Shown: positions 33,321 through 46,650 of the stretch, in pieces
Numbering within the stretch: position 1 is the first letter of the stretch
Layout of the letters: each line of letters begins with the position of its first letter
Assembly (NCBI GenBank): GCA_029204225.1
Contig: CM055111.1
Span: forward strand, 21,975,805 to 22,039,804
Direction of reading: 5' to 3'
DNA: 64,000 nucleotides
From: Diphasiastrum complanatum
Taxonomy: Eukaryota; Streptophyta; Lycopodiopsida; Lycopodiales; Lycopodiaceae
The notes under the pieces: model-generated
Databases searched by the model: none
What the model saw: only the letters and a program-made list of their open reading frames with translations
What the model was told of the DNA's origin: nothing
Program-made: the position numbers and the translations under genes

Positions 33321-34334
33321 AGAATGGATGTTAGAGTTAGATGTGGATCTTCCATTCATGCTGAAATCTGAACTATACTATCGCTCTCATGGGAACGACT
33401 CTACACGTGACAACTAACTTCATCTCCTTGATGCTAGATTGACTAGATCTTGGTTTGAGGTTAGGCAGGAAAAGAAACCCACCTCACGAAGGTTCTTTTG
33501 CTGTATTTTTTAGGTTTTTGATGGTTTTTTGGTGTTTTCTGATGGTTCTGCAAATCTGCTTGGAATTAAACTTCGCCCTTCAATCTGAAGCTTTTGTGAA
33601 TGAAACCAAAGCTTCCTGAAACTCGGCAAACATTTTTTAGTAAGAGGTCAAAATGTTATCAGATCCGATGACGATTTTGTCTCCGTTTTGCTCAAATATG
33701 ACAAAATTCACCGATTTTTGTTGTTTTCTCTGGTTTCTCAAATCCAAATGGATCTTAAGAATGGTGATCTGAATAGCTTTCCTTGCTCAACAATCAGATT
33801 AGATTTTAAACAAGATTATCCACTCAAATCAAGCAAAATCACTCTCAATCTAACCCTAAAATGCAATTTTAACCCTACTTATGCCAAAACAAGATGCCTA
33901 ATGCAAACTAACATCCGTCAAAACATGATGTAAACTAATAAATTGGCGTAGCTCCCCGAAAACGGCGCCAAAATTGTTGTGGAGCTATTTCCTACCCTAG
34001 CCTCAACCCAAGATCCAAGCACACAAGCATCAAGGAGATGAGGTTAGATGTCATGCGGAGGTTCAATCCCATGAGAGCGATAGCATAGAACAAAATCCAG
34101 CATGTACTGATGATCCACAATTAGCACTAAGATCCATTAACACTAGCATTAGCCCTATAACCATTAACACTAAATCCAATGATAGCTTACTCCTCTCTCT
34201 CCCTTTCTCTCTCACAAAAAGCATAAGAATTAGAAAATCCAACAATAATCATTCATCGGGTTGGACTTACAGATGCAGGGTGCCAAATCCCTCTCACTTA
34301 CTAACTAGGGTTAGAGTTGTCTCGATATCCGCAG
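33321..34334. repeat. Gypsy LTR remnants in inverted orientation (S2)
   Basis: 33355-33480 (plus) and about 33980-34105 (minus) are diverged inverted copies: compare 'ctatcgctctcatggga', 'catctccttgatgct' and 'gatcttggtttgaggttagg' with their reverse complements. Between them lies a sequence with the minus-strand primer binding site. S1 lacks the first of the pair because of a deletion. No gene. Confidence 0.6.
33953..33970 (-). other. Gypsy-type primer binding site (S2)
   Basis: The minus strand reads TGGCGCCGTTTTCGGGGA, one or two bases from the TGGCGCCGTTGCCGGGGA-type plant Gypsy primer site and closer to it than the S1 copy. Confidence 0.65.
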
Positions 34335-35985
34335 ACCCTCCAACAGAGGCCGAAAGTCAACTTTCTTAAAACTTTTGGATGTACTTGCTATGTCAATATA
34401 ACTCTTGATGATAGGACAAAGGAGGATCCATCTTCAAGGAAAGGTATATTTGTTGGATATAGTGAGGTGAGTAAAGCCTACAAGGTTTATATTCCTACTA
34501 CTAATAAGGTGATTATTGGTAGAGATGTTATTTTTGATGAGGGGAATTTTCCAAAAGTGTCTTCAAGTGATGATGGTGTGGATGGATCTAACAATCTTGA
34601 TGTTGTTGTGATGGATCCTACTTTAGATGGTGATGATGAAGGACCTTCATCAAGTCAAAAGCCAAGGAGAACATCAAGGGAAAGACAAACGCCTTCAAGG
34701 CTCACATATGATGAGAAATGTAAGCAAGGTGTTGGAGGTACACACTTTGTTGTCCTAATTTCTTTTGATGAACCTACTTGTGTAGATGAAGCAAGGAACA
34801 AAGAGGAGTGGATCCAAGCAATAGATCTTGAGTATCAAGCCCTTATGAAGAATGGAACATGGATATTGGTGGAGTCACCTAAGGACAAGAAAGCTATTGG
34901 ATGTAAATGGATATTCAAGGTGAAGACAATCAATAAGGTTGGTGGCAAAAGGATATGCTCAAGAACATGGTATTGACTATGACGAAACCTTTGCACCTGT
35001 GGCAAATATGGTAAGCATTCGGGCCAATCTCTCTTGCTACTCTTTATGGATGGGATCTATGGCAATTGGATATTACAAATGCTTTTTTGAATGGTGATCT
35101 TGAGGAGGAAGTGTACATGGAGCAACCTGAGAGCTACATTTGACCTAAGAAGCCAAATCATGTGTGTCTTCTACCAAAGAGTTTGTATGGCCTTAAGCAA
35201 GCACCAAGGAGTTGGTATGCTAGGCTTAACACTTTTTTACTCTCTCAAGGCTTTGTTATGAGTGAGTATGATCATTCACTTTATTATAGGTTTTCTGAAA
35301 ATGATATTACCATTTTGCTAATCTATGTGGATGATATCATCTTGAGTGGTGGAGACAACCAAGATGTGGAGTATATCAAGAGTGCTCTCAAGAAGGAGTT
35401 TGAAGTGCATGATCTTGGTCATTTGCATTACATTTTAGGAATAGAAGAGATTAGATCTTCTCAAACTACTTTCATTTTTCAAGAGAATTATGCTAATTCT
35501 ATTCTATAGAGATTTCATATGGTAGATGCAAAGTCTTGTGATATACCTATGGAGTCAAATGTAAAGCTAACTATAAGGGGTAATGAAAGATCCTTCAAGG
35601 ACATTACCCTCTATAGAAAGCTAGTTGGTTCACTTATCTGTCTAACCATCACAAGACCAGATCTAAGATATTGTGTTGGTGGATTAAGCTAATGTATGCA
35701 AGATCCTAGTGAAGAGCATTGGAAGCTAGGGAAACGAGTTTTGACATACATCATGGGAACTCGAGATTTTGGCATATTGTATGAGGGATCATCACCTAAC
35801 TTGTTTGGATTTTCACATTCAAACTTTGTTGGGAGAAAAAATGGATAGGAAAACCATAAGTACTCATTGTATTTTCATATGTGATGGAGCTATATCATGG
35901 ATGTCAAAGAAACAAGCCACTATCTCATTGTCATCTACTAAGGCTGAATACAAAGCGCTTACAGAACATGAGTGTCAAACTTGAT
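34335..35985 (+). pseudogene. Copia pol fragment: integrase C-terminus, RT, RNase H (S2)
   Basis: Counterpart of 3045-4695 with identical layout, YVDD box intact at about 35322-35350 and the same frame breaks. A few residues differ ('EARNKEEW', 'KQGVGGT', 'CLLPKSLYG'). Confidence 0.92.
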
Positions 35986-37204
35986 CCTTGATTCCTCTCT
36001 GATTCCTTTCCAATCCTAAATAACAACACAATCAAGATTACTTATGCAAGACTCCCCCTTAGTGAATGAATCATAAAAGATAAAAGACTCATCTTCTTGA
36101 CTATCTTGCCTTAGCAAGCACCTCAATTCTATCCAACATTTAATCACTTGATCTACCTTTTTTATTAAACCATGTGATATTACTTGCTCTCTCTTCTTTA
36201 TGTAACAAGCATCTCCATCAAACTCTACTTCATGTCCATTGTCAATTGTCCCAACACTAGGAGGAATCTTTGAAAGTGAAGGAATGAACAACACATTTTC
36301 ATGTATTTGAGAGAGTAAGAGAAAGAGACAATACCTTAATAAAACACTAACCATCATTTGCCATGTAGATCACTTGCTTGACTCAGTCATAAGTGACTAA
36401 GGAAGAAAAGAATTCCTTATGACTAGTCATATGAGAACTAGCTCCACTATCGATCTACCATGACTCTTTGTCACTTTCACTTGAGATGAGACTTGAAGAC
36501 ATCATAAGAGTATCAACAACATCATTACTAACAAATTCACAATTGGTAAATTTTCTTTGCTTGCTACCTTCCAATTGCTCTCTTGTCATTTTATTGCACT
36601 CATAAGAAAAGGACATTTTCTGCCACAATAAAAGCACTTGAGTTCAGATTTATCATTCTTACCACCATAAGAGGATGTTGCCTCACCTTGCCCTTGATCC
36701 ATGGTGCTCTTCTTGTTGAAGTTCCACTTGACTCCTCCTTTTCCCTTGCCTTTCGTGAAAAATACCTCTTCGTCTCCAACCTTGCTAGAATTAGGTCTAC
36801 TTCTAGTCTTAACATTGATCCTCTTTGGCCACCAACACCTCTTGCAATTCTTCAATAGATGGCAAAGTTGTTAAATAGCAAAACTTTGAACAAAATTAGC
36901 ATAACCTTCTCCAAAGCCATTTAGAAACACTTGGACAATCTCAATGTTACCAATAGCATTGCCAACAAATGCTAAGTCACCATTAAGAGATTTAACCCTC
37001 ATTACATAAGAGTTAGCACTTTCACCTTCTGATAGCTTTGAAGAATTTTACTCCTTAGGGTGAGTGCCCTAGATATGATCTTTGACTCATAAATCCTTTG
37101 AAGAGTCCTCCATGCCTCGTAAGATGATGTGCAAGCCCTTACCTCATTGTGAAGCTTATTTGAGACATTCATCTTGAGGATGTGTAAAACTACTTGGCCT
37201 TCAT
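35986..37204 (-). pseudogene. Copia gag-protease fragment (S2)
   Basis: Counterpart of 4700-5913. One extra base near 36830 joins gag frames differently, and 'PPSVGTIDNGHEVEFDGDAC' replaces the S1 form. The zinc knuckle has the same defect as in S1, so that damage is older than the duplication. Confidence 0.87.
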
Positions 37205-37477
37205 TGGAACTAGCATGTACTTTGCAACAAGCTTTGTAGTAGTGCCGCCTCTAGTAAGGACGACAATCAAAGATTCTCGTACTTTATTAGCAGTTCACAC
37301 AACCAATGATGCAAGGCTTTCTAATGGGCTCCTTGGAAGCGGCGTTTACTTCACGATTTCTTTGAATGTTGCAGCATGATCTAGAGATAATTTTTCCTCG
37401 ATGCAAACGTGAGCTATGTTTTTGACCACCAACTTTGGATATGCTCCAGCTGTAGTTTCACCACCAGCTCCATCCAG
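37205..37477 (-). pseudogene. Pyruvate kinase fragment, captured (S2)
   Basis: Same 91-codon piece as in S1, with the same stops and the same seamless join to gag. Only a few base differences, e.g. near 37321. Confidence 0.87.
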
Positions 37478-37508
37478 TTGTTGACATTTCATTACGCTTC
37501 ACCCTTAG

Positions 37509-37597
<89 letters not shown>
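37509..37597 (+). repeat. Compound microsatellite (TG)n(GA)n (S2)
   Basis: About 20 TG units and 24 GA units; the TG part is 8 or so units longer than in S1, accounting for most of the offset change here. Confidence 0.97.
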
Positions 37598-37599
<2 letters not shown>

Positions 37600-38990
37600 C
37601 GTGTACTGGTACAAATACCTTAAAATGAAGCATGAAGGGAGGGTCAGTTTCAATTTCGCTTTTCACAATCTATCCATTCATGCGTTGACTAAAACTTTTG
37701 CTTTTGCTTATGGTTCATGCAAACAAAAATAGCTTTTGCAATCCTTATGGCTCATGCATTGTTTGTGTGACTTCGTTCTAATTTTTATATGGCAATACTA
37801 GATGCATGTTTCTTTAGCACTCAACAAAGGTTTTACCCTCAAAAATTAAGGCCACCATCACATAATATCCGTTATACCTTTTTTCAAAACTCCATTGAGT
37901 GACCTCAAGGCCAAAAACACCAATTTGCTATAACAGCAAAAACATAAAAAGGAGCTTTATGCGGGTACAGTCCCCGCTCGAGTTCAAAGGAGGTTCCCGC
38001 TCGTTTTACTCTAAACCTAAAAGAAATGCTAGATATTTTTACTATATTTATGGGTGTGCATTCCATACTTGCTGTTACTTGTCATTTTCTTCTGTTTCTG
38101 CGAAGATATCCCCAGCACGGCAGCGATCGAACAAACGAGTCGCTTGAAGCAAGTTCCCACCACGTCTCCATCTTGCAAATCGTGGCGGTGGCAGCGCGCA
38201 CATGTTAGCTAGCTCCTTGACGGCTCGCTACGATCATCGTCATCTAATTCTTCTTCTTCGTTTTTGAGTGATCAGCTGCAAGTATGTATCAACCCATATC
38301 TCATTTTCATGTTACGGTGTAATATTTGGATTTCGAGTATTGTTGTAGTCATGCATTGAGTTCCATTATCAACTTGAGGTCGTGTAGCTTGGGATGTTCC
38401 TCTTTCTTTTCAGTTGTCTTTGCAGGTTTTTCGGCTCCGTCTGGTTGCTTCTATCTCATGCTTTCCTCCTTTCGAATGATGTGCATAAAGCATACTACTA
38501 GTACACACAGTATGATAGAGTTATATTACACTGTATGTGCTTTTTTATTCGCTCGTCGACCCTGTCTGCTTGTTTTCGTTGACACTTGATGACGAAAACA
38601 GTGCCTTTATTGTCCTGCCATTCACCCCTTGCACTGCCTGAGGATATCTTTGCTCAATCGCTTATCATCTCTGCCTGCATTTGGATAGAGTATCTGAAGC
38701 ATAGTCCTTATTTCAAGATTTCATTTCTGGTTATTGATGTACGAATTCTGATATCTATCTTCCTTGCTTTTCCAGCATAGTGGGTATCAGCATTCAGTAA
38801 TTCGCTGGCTTATACTTGAGCCGATTCTTTCATGTTTTTGGCAAAGCATAGCTCATGTTTTACGACTACTTTTTATAACTCAATGCAACAAGTACTTGAT
38901 CTGAAATATACTATTCAAATGTTTATGTGAAGCCAAATGCGAAAGTAGAGCTAAGCAAGTATAAAATTGGATTGCAGCTGCAAGAAAAAT
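37598..38990 (+). promoter_or_regulatory. 5' flank and putative spliced leader of the aspartic protease (S2)
   Basis: Nearly identical to 6291-7690. The candidate donor (about 38282) and the acceptor next to the ATG (about 38977) are preserved. A 7-bp difference lies near 38500. Confidence 0.4.
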
Positions 38991-40647
38991 ATGGCTTCCG
39001 TTCTGAGAACCACGAACAGAAGGTTCAACTTTGTTATTCATTTCATTCTTTCGGCCGCCATTACCTTCGACCTTTCGGGTGCCACAACATCTTTCTCTCA
39101 CACAAGCCAACGATCATCCATTCCCGACGGGTTTCAGCGCCCAGATTATGTCTCAGATTCTTGGGACCAAACAGCAATTCTTCCAGCCAATTCGCCGAAA
39201 ATTCTCGAAGGGCAATTGTTGGAAACAGGTATAAGGGAGACGGAGCTGCAGGGAGGAGCAAATGAAATTAGAACAGGAATACCCTTGAAGCTAGTCCACC
39301 GAACTTCTCTGCTGTCTCCACAGTCCAGGACTGAATCTGTTAAAATCAGCATTCTTAAAGAGTTGCTGGAGTTAGATACTGTCAGATTGAGAGGATACAA
39401 GCTCAGCTCATGGATTACTGGGATCCCCCAGAGTGGCCACTTTGCCTCAACGAATTCAGTGAGTAGAAAACACAAAGCCGCAGATGTTGCCCACGAGAAA
39501 TTTTCATCAGAGAGCGCAAACAACAGAATTAGTTCGGGGGCAACACTAGGCTCAGGTCAGTATTTTGTAGATTTCTACATGGGAACGCCAGCGAGGAAAT
39601 ATTCCCTGATCGCGGATACTGGCAGTGATCTAATCTGGATTCAATGCTACCCTTGCAGTAAATGTTATTCGCAATCCAATCCTATCTACTATCCCAATAC
39701 TCGTCTTCTTCTCATCAGTTTCTTGCTCTGCCAAACAGTGCTTTCTTGTTCCAGCACCACCACACGATTCCTGCAGTTCCAGGTTTCCAACAAGCTGCCA
39801 ATACACGTACGAGTACAATGATGGATCTTCTACTAGTGGCTTTCTAGCATCTGAGACGGTCACAATGATATCTAGCTCTGGCGAGCGTTTGAAGATCAGC
39901 AACATCACGTTTGGATGCGGCTTAAGCAATGAAGGTCAGACTCTGCACGGATCTAACGGCGTCCTTGGTCTTGGGCAGGGGCCTGTCTCTTTTGCATCTC
40001 AGTTAGGAGATCTCTACGGAAGCATATTTTCCTATTGTCTTGTGGACTATCTGAAAGCCACTACAGATACTAGTCTGCTTGTGTTTGGAGATGCCAAGAT
40101 TTCGCAATCTTTGAGGAATGCTATCCAATACACTCCACTTTTGAAGAATTCATTTGCAGAAACGTATTACTATGTGGGCATCAAGCATGTTCGTTTGAAT
40201 GGACGAGTTCTGCCTATCCCTTCAAAATTATGGCAGATTGACTCTGCCGGCTATGGTGGCACCATTGTTGATTCTGGCACGACACTCACATATTTCAGAA
40301 AAGCGGCTTATTCACTTATTGTTGCTGCATTTAAACGAGCCATAACTATGCCTAGAGTAGCACCCATTCAAGGCCTTGATCTCTGCTTCAACGTTTCTGC
40401 TGATTCTGGCATAAAAATTCCTGAATTCTCAATCCTTTTGGAAGGAGATGTCCTCTTTCAGCCCCCAGCAGAGAATTACCTTATTGACACAGCTCTTGAT
40501 GTGAAGTGCATTGCAATGCAAGGAGTCGATTCACCTCTTGGATCAAACACAATAGGAAACTTGCTCCAGCAGAATTTCCATGTAGAGTATGATAGATCAA
40601 GAGCCCGACTGGGGTTTGTGTCGGCAAACTGCTCCTCATCATCGTAG
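38991..40647 (+). pseudogene. Nepenthesin-like A1 aspartic protease, one frame break (S2)
   Basis: Second copy of the gene at 7691-9344. The encoded residues are identical except for one additional Leu codon from an extra 'ctt' at about 39707. Signal-peptide-like start, DTGSDLIW (about 39613-39638), Cys-rich segment and IVDSGTTLTYF (about 40264) are all present. The same net +1 frame break lies just after 'IYYPNT' (about 39700-39717). I see no base change between the copies in the coding region apart from this indel, while the arms around them differ by a percent or two. Confidence 0.9.
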
Positions 40648-41468
40648 CCATGATCAACCACTCCATACTTCTCAGGCATTATTTTCCAATGCATTGGGAT
40701 ACACTTCAAAATTACATGAAGCTAGTTTTAGAGACACGTTTACGTTCTTTTAGAGGATGTTAACTACTGCTGAGCATGATTTGCTGGAATTGATTCATAA
40801 AGATGCCAATAAAACTCTCAAATTACTTCCAAGCGGGAAGGTAGGAGATTCTTTCTAAGATGTTCGATTCTGAAAAAAATCTCCATGTATGTTTTCTGTA
40901 TGAAGCAAGCTAGTTATCCTTTACTTCAGCTGGCTTTTGGGTCATTGACAGTTAGCTTGACTTGTGTGGTAGACGATTTGTAAGCAGTGCTTGGAAAACC
41001 TTTTGGATATTGCCTCCAAAATCTGAAGTTTTTGCAGGATTTCTAGTTTTTATCTGAACTTATTGACTTCAAGTCGTTCAGGTCGTGCAACTCATGGCTC
41101 TTTCCTTAATTCTTGAAACAAGAGAGTTTGCTATTGAATACTGCAAGAAAAAGTTTAACAAATAAAATCGAACTACCTTGGCAGCAATTCTAGCTAAATG
41201 TAAAATATAGAATGTGTGAACTCTCAAAAGTTCACAAAAACAACAAATTTCATACACCTTTCCCTTTCGCCCACTTGAGCTATGACCAATTTTCAAAATG
41301 CATTTATACACCCTTATTCTCAATTTTTGCATGTAGCCTTTAGCCTCATATGTAGACAGTTTTAGCTTTGTCCTAATAGCAATAAGCCATTGTGAGTATT
41401 TGTTAAAGGCTGAGTTGTAGCCTCTAGGTGACACTAGCATTATAATGGGTTTCTAGGTTATATTTTTA
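40648..41468. other. 3' flank of the protease (S2)
   Basis: Copy of 9345-10165 with isolated substitutions (e.g. near 40893, 41037, 41347). No recognised gene. Confidence 0.4.
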
Positions 41469-41542
41469 GTCTTGAAGATCCATCACAGGTGGCAAAGTCT
41501 TTTGAATAGCAATAGTTTGAACAATGTTAGCATGAGCATCCA
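41469..41542 (-). pseudogene. Copia gag scrap cut by the L-arm boundary (S2)
   Basis: Copy of 10166-10239, again ending exactly at the arm boundary. Confidence 0.75.
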
Positions 41543-42730
41543 TCAATAAACACTTTTTGAAAGTGTGGAAAAGTTGGTAGTCAAGTTTGGGAGAGATTCA
41601 AATTTGAACTCTGGGTACATTGAATCTAGTCCCAAAAATAGTAGGGTTTACATTTTGGAGGGAAAGCCAAGTGGCCAAATAGGGTTTGGACACTCTATAA
41701 AGGATGTAACTCATGGAGAGACACATATTCTCTCTTCTCCCTCTCATTTCATCATTATACATGGTTCTCTTTGGGTTCTACTACTCATTGGTGCACTCTC
41801 ATGTTATCTTGCACTTCTATGTGTAGAATGATCATTTATTGCTATTTTCGGTTTCACACATGTTAAATACAATAGGGTACTATAATTACAGTAGGGTACT
41901 GTAATTGTACGGGCAAAAACTATATTTTATGTTTTGGTTCATGTTTGATCAGTATCTCTTAGACTTTGCATCTCATTTTGTATGTAGATGCTGATTTTTC
42001 TACATTGGCAGGATTGTTGGTTTATTGCAACCAAAGATCAGGGACATGGATTGTATCTTGAATGATCTGAAATCCTTGACATATTCTACACACACGATTT
42101 CAAGATATCACCAAAATAGTGCACCAATGGATAGATGAACCCAAGAGAACTCATGTATAAGCATGAAATGAGATGAGAGAGGGAGAGAGTACTTCTCTTC
42201 CCACATGTGTATAGCTATATATAACAGGTCCATGCCTCATTAATGATCTTGGTTTTCCTCCATATCAAAAACGCTACAATTAATGTGGACTAGATTCAAT
42301 GTCTCCGACATTCAAATTTGAATCTACAAAACTTGAACTCCTACATTTTTCCTCACTTTCTAAAAGTGGTAATTCAAAAACATTTGAACCAAAATAACTT
42401 TGAAATGACTATCTCTAAGTCTAATATGTAAATTGGCCTCAATTGCCAAATAAACAAATATGACCAAAATAGCAAACTAGTTGACAATTTCTCACATAAT
42501 CCGCTAAGGAGGTCTATTAGGTGTTTTACAGCAGTATGTAACCAGAGTTGTGAAAAAACTTGCAAAAGGAGACAAGTGTCGAAGAGAGAGAGAGAGAAAC
42601 TGGCAATGAAAGCACCAAAATAAAAAATGGAATTGGGCGAGTTTCTACAAGCCTTATATAAGCCCCAAGCCTCTCTATTCATGTGCCCATGCAAATCTAA
42701 AACTCCCTAAAAGTGCTTTCCATTTTAATT
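41543..42730. repeat. Head-to-head pair of LTR-like remnants (L2, outer end)
   Basis: Same as 10240-11440, meeting at about 42044. The GA tract is much shorter (about 42175-42190). L2 matches L1 rather than the R arms in the first 300 bp ('MEKLVVK...NSGYIESS' versus 'MGKLVVK...NFGYIESS' in the open frame). Confidence 0.65.
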
Positions 42731-42959
42731 GATACTCTACACATGCATTGCCAATCCTAAACCATATACTAGCTACAATAATTGTGTTTGGGCCCTCACA
42801 AGGTTATTAATTACATTACTAGCCTCTTCCATAATAATGTGGCATAACCAATAATATCATGCTAGAGTACCATGTATGCAAGTCTAGGATTATACCAAAT
42901 CCTATATATAGGACATGGATGTAACACTTTTTGATAAGAAGACAAGCATCAAGCATTGA
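42731..42959. other. Non-coding link (L2)
   Basis: Copy of 11441-11679; nothing recognised. Confidence 0.3.
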
Positions 42960-43365
42960 AGATCTTTGGTAGTACTTGCTATGTCAACTCAATCCTTTAA
43001 GGGGATTTGTTTTGGCTATAGTGAAGTAAGAAAAGCTTATAAATTTTACATTCCTAATTCAAAGAAAGTTCACATTTCTATGGATGTTATCTTTGAAGAG
43101 AAAAATGGGGATAAGCTTGATGTTGTTGATGCTGATGAATCTAATATTTTTGATGGTGATGAAGATGGTTTTTTGGATGGTGGTTTTTGAGATGCCAATT
43201 CAAGTCCTAAGAATATCCTCAAGGCAAATGACAAAGCCATCAAGGCTTACATATGATGAAAAGGGTACGCAAGTTGTGGAAGGTACAAATTTTATTTTTT
43301 CACATATTTTGGAACATCTTCTTGTGTAGATGATGGTATGCAAATGGATGGTTGTCTTCATGAAA
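42960..43365 (+). pseudogene. Copia integrase C-terminal scrap (L2)
   Basis: Counterpart of 11680-12075; 'GICFGYSEVRKAYKFYIPNS' is open here. Confidence 0.75.
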
Positions 43366-43815
43366 TGGATGTTCATTCAAATGACATTTAGACTAATGAA
43401 CTTTGAAAAGTCAATCTCTAAGTCTAAAAACAAAGTTGGCCTCAATATGCCAAATATGAAAATATAGTAAATATGATGAAACTAGTTGATTCTTTCACAC
43501 TTTACATGAAGTGAAATATGAAGAAGGCTTGCAAGTATTTGCTGATCACTCACATTTATTACTTGGTTGCTACTATTTTTCAGAGATATCGAAGGTGGAA
43601 GCATGGAGGAATTATAACATTTTCATTTTATTTTGTTCTTCATGTACTAGCTTCATCTTTATATTCGGATGTAAAAAATAGTGAAGCATCCAACATGGAC
43701 ACTATTATCTATATCAATTATGAATGTTTCTATTTTGAACATTACAAAAGCATTGAGAGGAGGTCTTTTCTAAGAATGGAGATCATTCTTGAAAAGTTGT
43801 GTGGTAAAACTAGTT
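43366..43815 (+). repeat. 3' untranslated Copia sequence and LTR-start scrap (L2)
   Basis: Copy of 12076-12524; agrees with L1 against R1 and R2 in this part. Confidence 0.5.
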
Positions 43816-44358
43816 GAAGAGGGAGTGTGAAAAATGTCAACTAGTTTAGTTGGTTTAATTTGGCAACTTGGAGGGCAAAGGTAGAAGTAAACTTAGACGA
43901 ACATTTTTTTACGTAAATAATTCTTAAAAATAGTAATGTTGCTATTTTTGAAAATTATTTGATAAGTCAAGCTCGGATTTGGACCAAATGACTTTTCGTA
44001 ACTAGATACATTGAAACTAGTCACTTGATTAACTAGGTTTCTGGTAAGTACTTGGAAAGTACTACTTATAATTGGCAAGTGGCCAAATGACATATTTTCT
44101 GCAATATATAGTTGTACGAGTGTGGAGAAAGCAATCAAGTTTTTTCTTGATGTTTGGAGAACTTTCTTTTTCTATCATATCATCTTCTTCTATCTCTTCT
44201 CTCTTTATATTGGTGATTCTAGTGTGTAGAAGGCATCTAAGCTTGTATGTCATGATTCCACACATGTAAAGATTGTTGTGTAGTGTGAGAAATTGCCAAA
44301 AATTGGAAAATCTAGCTTGATCAAAACTTACCATGTAAATTGTACATAGGAAACACAG
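43816..44358 (+). repeat. Polypurine tract and Copia 3' LTR (L2)
   Basis: Polypurine tract 43816-43825, LTR start 'tgtgaaaaatgtcaactag' at 43826. Shares LTR variants with R2 rather than with L1. Confidence 0.6.
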
Positions 44359-46013
44359 TTTCATCATCTCCCCAGGTCGAAGTGGACGAAGGCGCATTTA
44401 TGGTTTAAAGATCAAAGCGCATTTTTGGATAATTCATGGTTTCTGAATTCTGGAGCAACTCAACACATGACCAATCAATGTGAGTTTTTCAACTCCTACA
44501 TGCCTTGCAGCACGAAGAAATTTGTTCATCTTGGTGACAATAGTACTCACAACTGTAAGATTGCAATTTCAGCATGATCAATTTAAACTACTTGTATGAT
44601 TAAAAGGAAGGATGTCTTGATTGCAAAAGGTAAAAGACAAGGGAAGTTATTCAGACTAGATGCTTGTGTTATTGCTAACCAAGTTGGATGTTTTGCAAGT
44701 GAGCAACTACCTATTCAAGAAGTTTGGCATAAGAGGATGGGGCACCTCAACTTCAAGTCATTGGAGGAAATGGCTAGCCTAGCAAGTTGTGATTGGTCTT
44801 CCAAGTTCCTTAACTAGAATCAAGCATGTTTGTGAGTCTTGTGCTTTTACAAAGTCACGTAGACTACCTTATAATAGATCTATAAAGACTTTTCAAGTTG
44901 TACATTCAGATATTCAGGGAATTACTACAAGTAGCAATAGTGGAGATAAGATGTATGTAACTTTCATTGATGATTTTAGTATATTTTGTTGGATCTATCT
45001 ACTAAAGAGCAAAGATGAAGTGTATGATGTCTTTGTCAAGTTCAAGAATGCAAGAGAGAACCAATTCTCTACAAAGATCAAGTGCCAATGGTGGTGAGTA
45101 TATCTCAACCAAGTTCAAGGCCTTTTGTGATGAGCATGTGATCAAGAGGGAGTACACAAGACTCCAAGGAGACCACAACAAAATGGAGTGGCCGAGAGGA
45201 AGAATAGAACTTTATGTGAAAGCGCCAAAGCCATGAGGTTAGAAGCTAATATTCCAAAACCATTCTGGGATCAAGCTTCCTTGTGTGCTGACTTTATATG
45301 CAATAGGTGGCCGAGTGCTATATTGGATGGAAGAACACCTTTTAAGATGCTATTCAAGAAAAGGCCGAGTGTCAAGGTTTTTAGAACTTTTGGATGCACT
45401 TGCTATGTCAATATAGCTCTTGATGATAGGACAAAGGAGGATCCATCTTCAAGGAAATGTATATTTGCTAGATATAGTGAGGTGACTAAAGCCTATAAGG
45501 TTTACATTCCTAGTACTAATAAGGTGATTATTGGAAGAGATGTCATTTTTGATGAGGGGAACATTCCAAAGGTGTCTTCAAGTAATGATTTTGTGGATGG
45601 ATCTAACATTCTCGATGGTGATGACATGGATACTACTTTAGATGGTGATGATGAAGGACCTTCATCAAGTCAAAAGCCAAGGAGGACATCAAGGCAAAGG
45701 CAAACACCTTCAAGGCTCACATATGATGTGAAGGGTAAGCAAGTGGAAGTGACTCATTTTGCTTTTCTCACATGTTTTGATGATTCTTCTTTTGTAGATG
45801 ATGCTATGCAAGTGGATGGACATTTTCATGATTTTACATCAAGTAATGAATCTGAAAAACAAAGTTTGTTCAATGACTTTGATGGTCAAGTTGATGATCG
45901 AGAGGTTGATCTCAAAGGGCTTCAACAAGACAAAAGGTAAGGTGGCAATTTGGAGCTGTCAAGAGCATCAAAGGAGAGTCAATTGGCAAAGATGTTTGGG
46001 ATCTATTTTTGCA
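44359..46013 (+). pseudogene. Copia protease-integrase segment without RT (L2)
   Basis: Counterpart of 13067-14720. The protease part keeps the base lost in L1/R1 ('catggtttctgaattc' near 44437) and reads 'NSWFLNSGATQHMTNQCEFF'. 'SANGGEY' again lacks the catalytic Asp. RT is absent. Confidence 0.9.
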
Positions 46014-46650
46014 GGTATTTTAAGACTCAAGTAAGTTCAAAGGAGCAGCAATCAAGTGTTGTTCAAGTTTCATGAGCAATTTCATGTGAATGTGTGCAAA
46101 TTGTCAAGATATGGTGAAACTAGCTACATTGTTTTGCATCATATTGATGTTAAAGTTGTACTAGAAATCTTGGCTGGCTTTGCTGATGGAAATGAAACTT
46201 TTGTATCACTCATTCATGATCAAGTCATCAAGTGATGATGACATCTTTTGGCAAGATGGAGATGGAGGTGCATTCATGGAGTTTTATGGTGGAGACATAT
46301 CAAGAAAGGACAAAGATGGAGGAGACAAGCAAGCAAGTGGTCATCACAGACATTTATTGTTTGGTTGCTATTAGTTTCCAAAGAGTTCAGAGTTGGAAGC
46401 ATGGTGGAATCATTTCATTTCAATTCTATTTGGTTCTTCATGTTCTAGTTATATCTTGATGTACAAAATTGATGTAAGAAATAGTGAAGCATCCAATTTG
46501 GACACTATTCTCCTGTTTGATCAAGTTCTTACTAAGTTTGCATCTCTTTCATTAAGTAGATGTTGATTTTCTACATTGCCAATGGTGTAAATTGTGTTGT
46601 CTTCCATAACCAAAGAACAAGAGATTAGGTTGGATTTTAATGATTCATAT
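46014..46650 (+). repeat. 3' region of RT-less Copia and LTR-like tail (L2)
   Basis: Copy of 14721-15360 with a deletion of roughly 30 bp near 46070 that removes 'actttgcttgttctatctca' relative to L1. No gene. Confidence 0.5.
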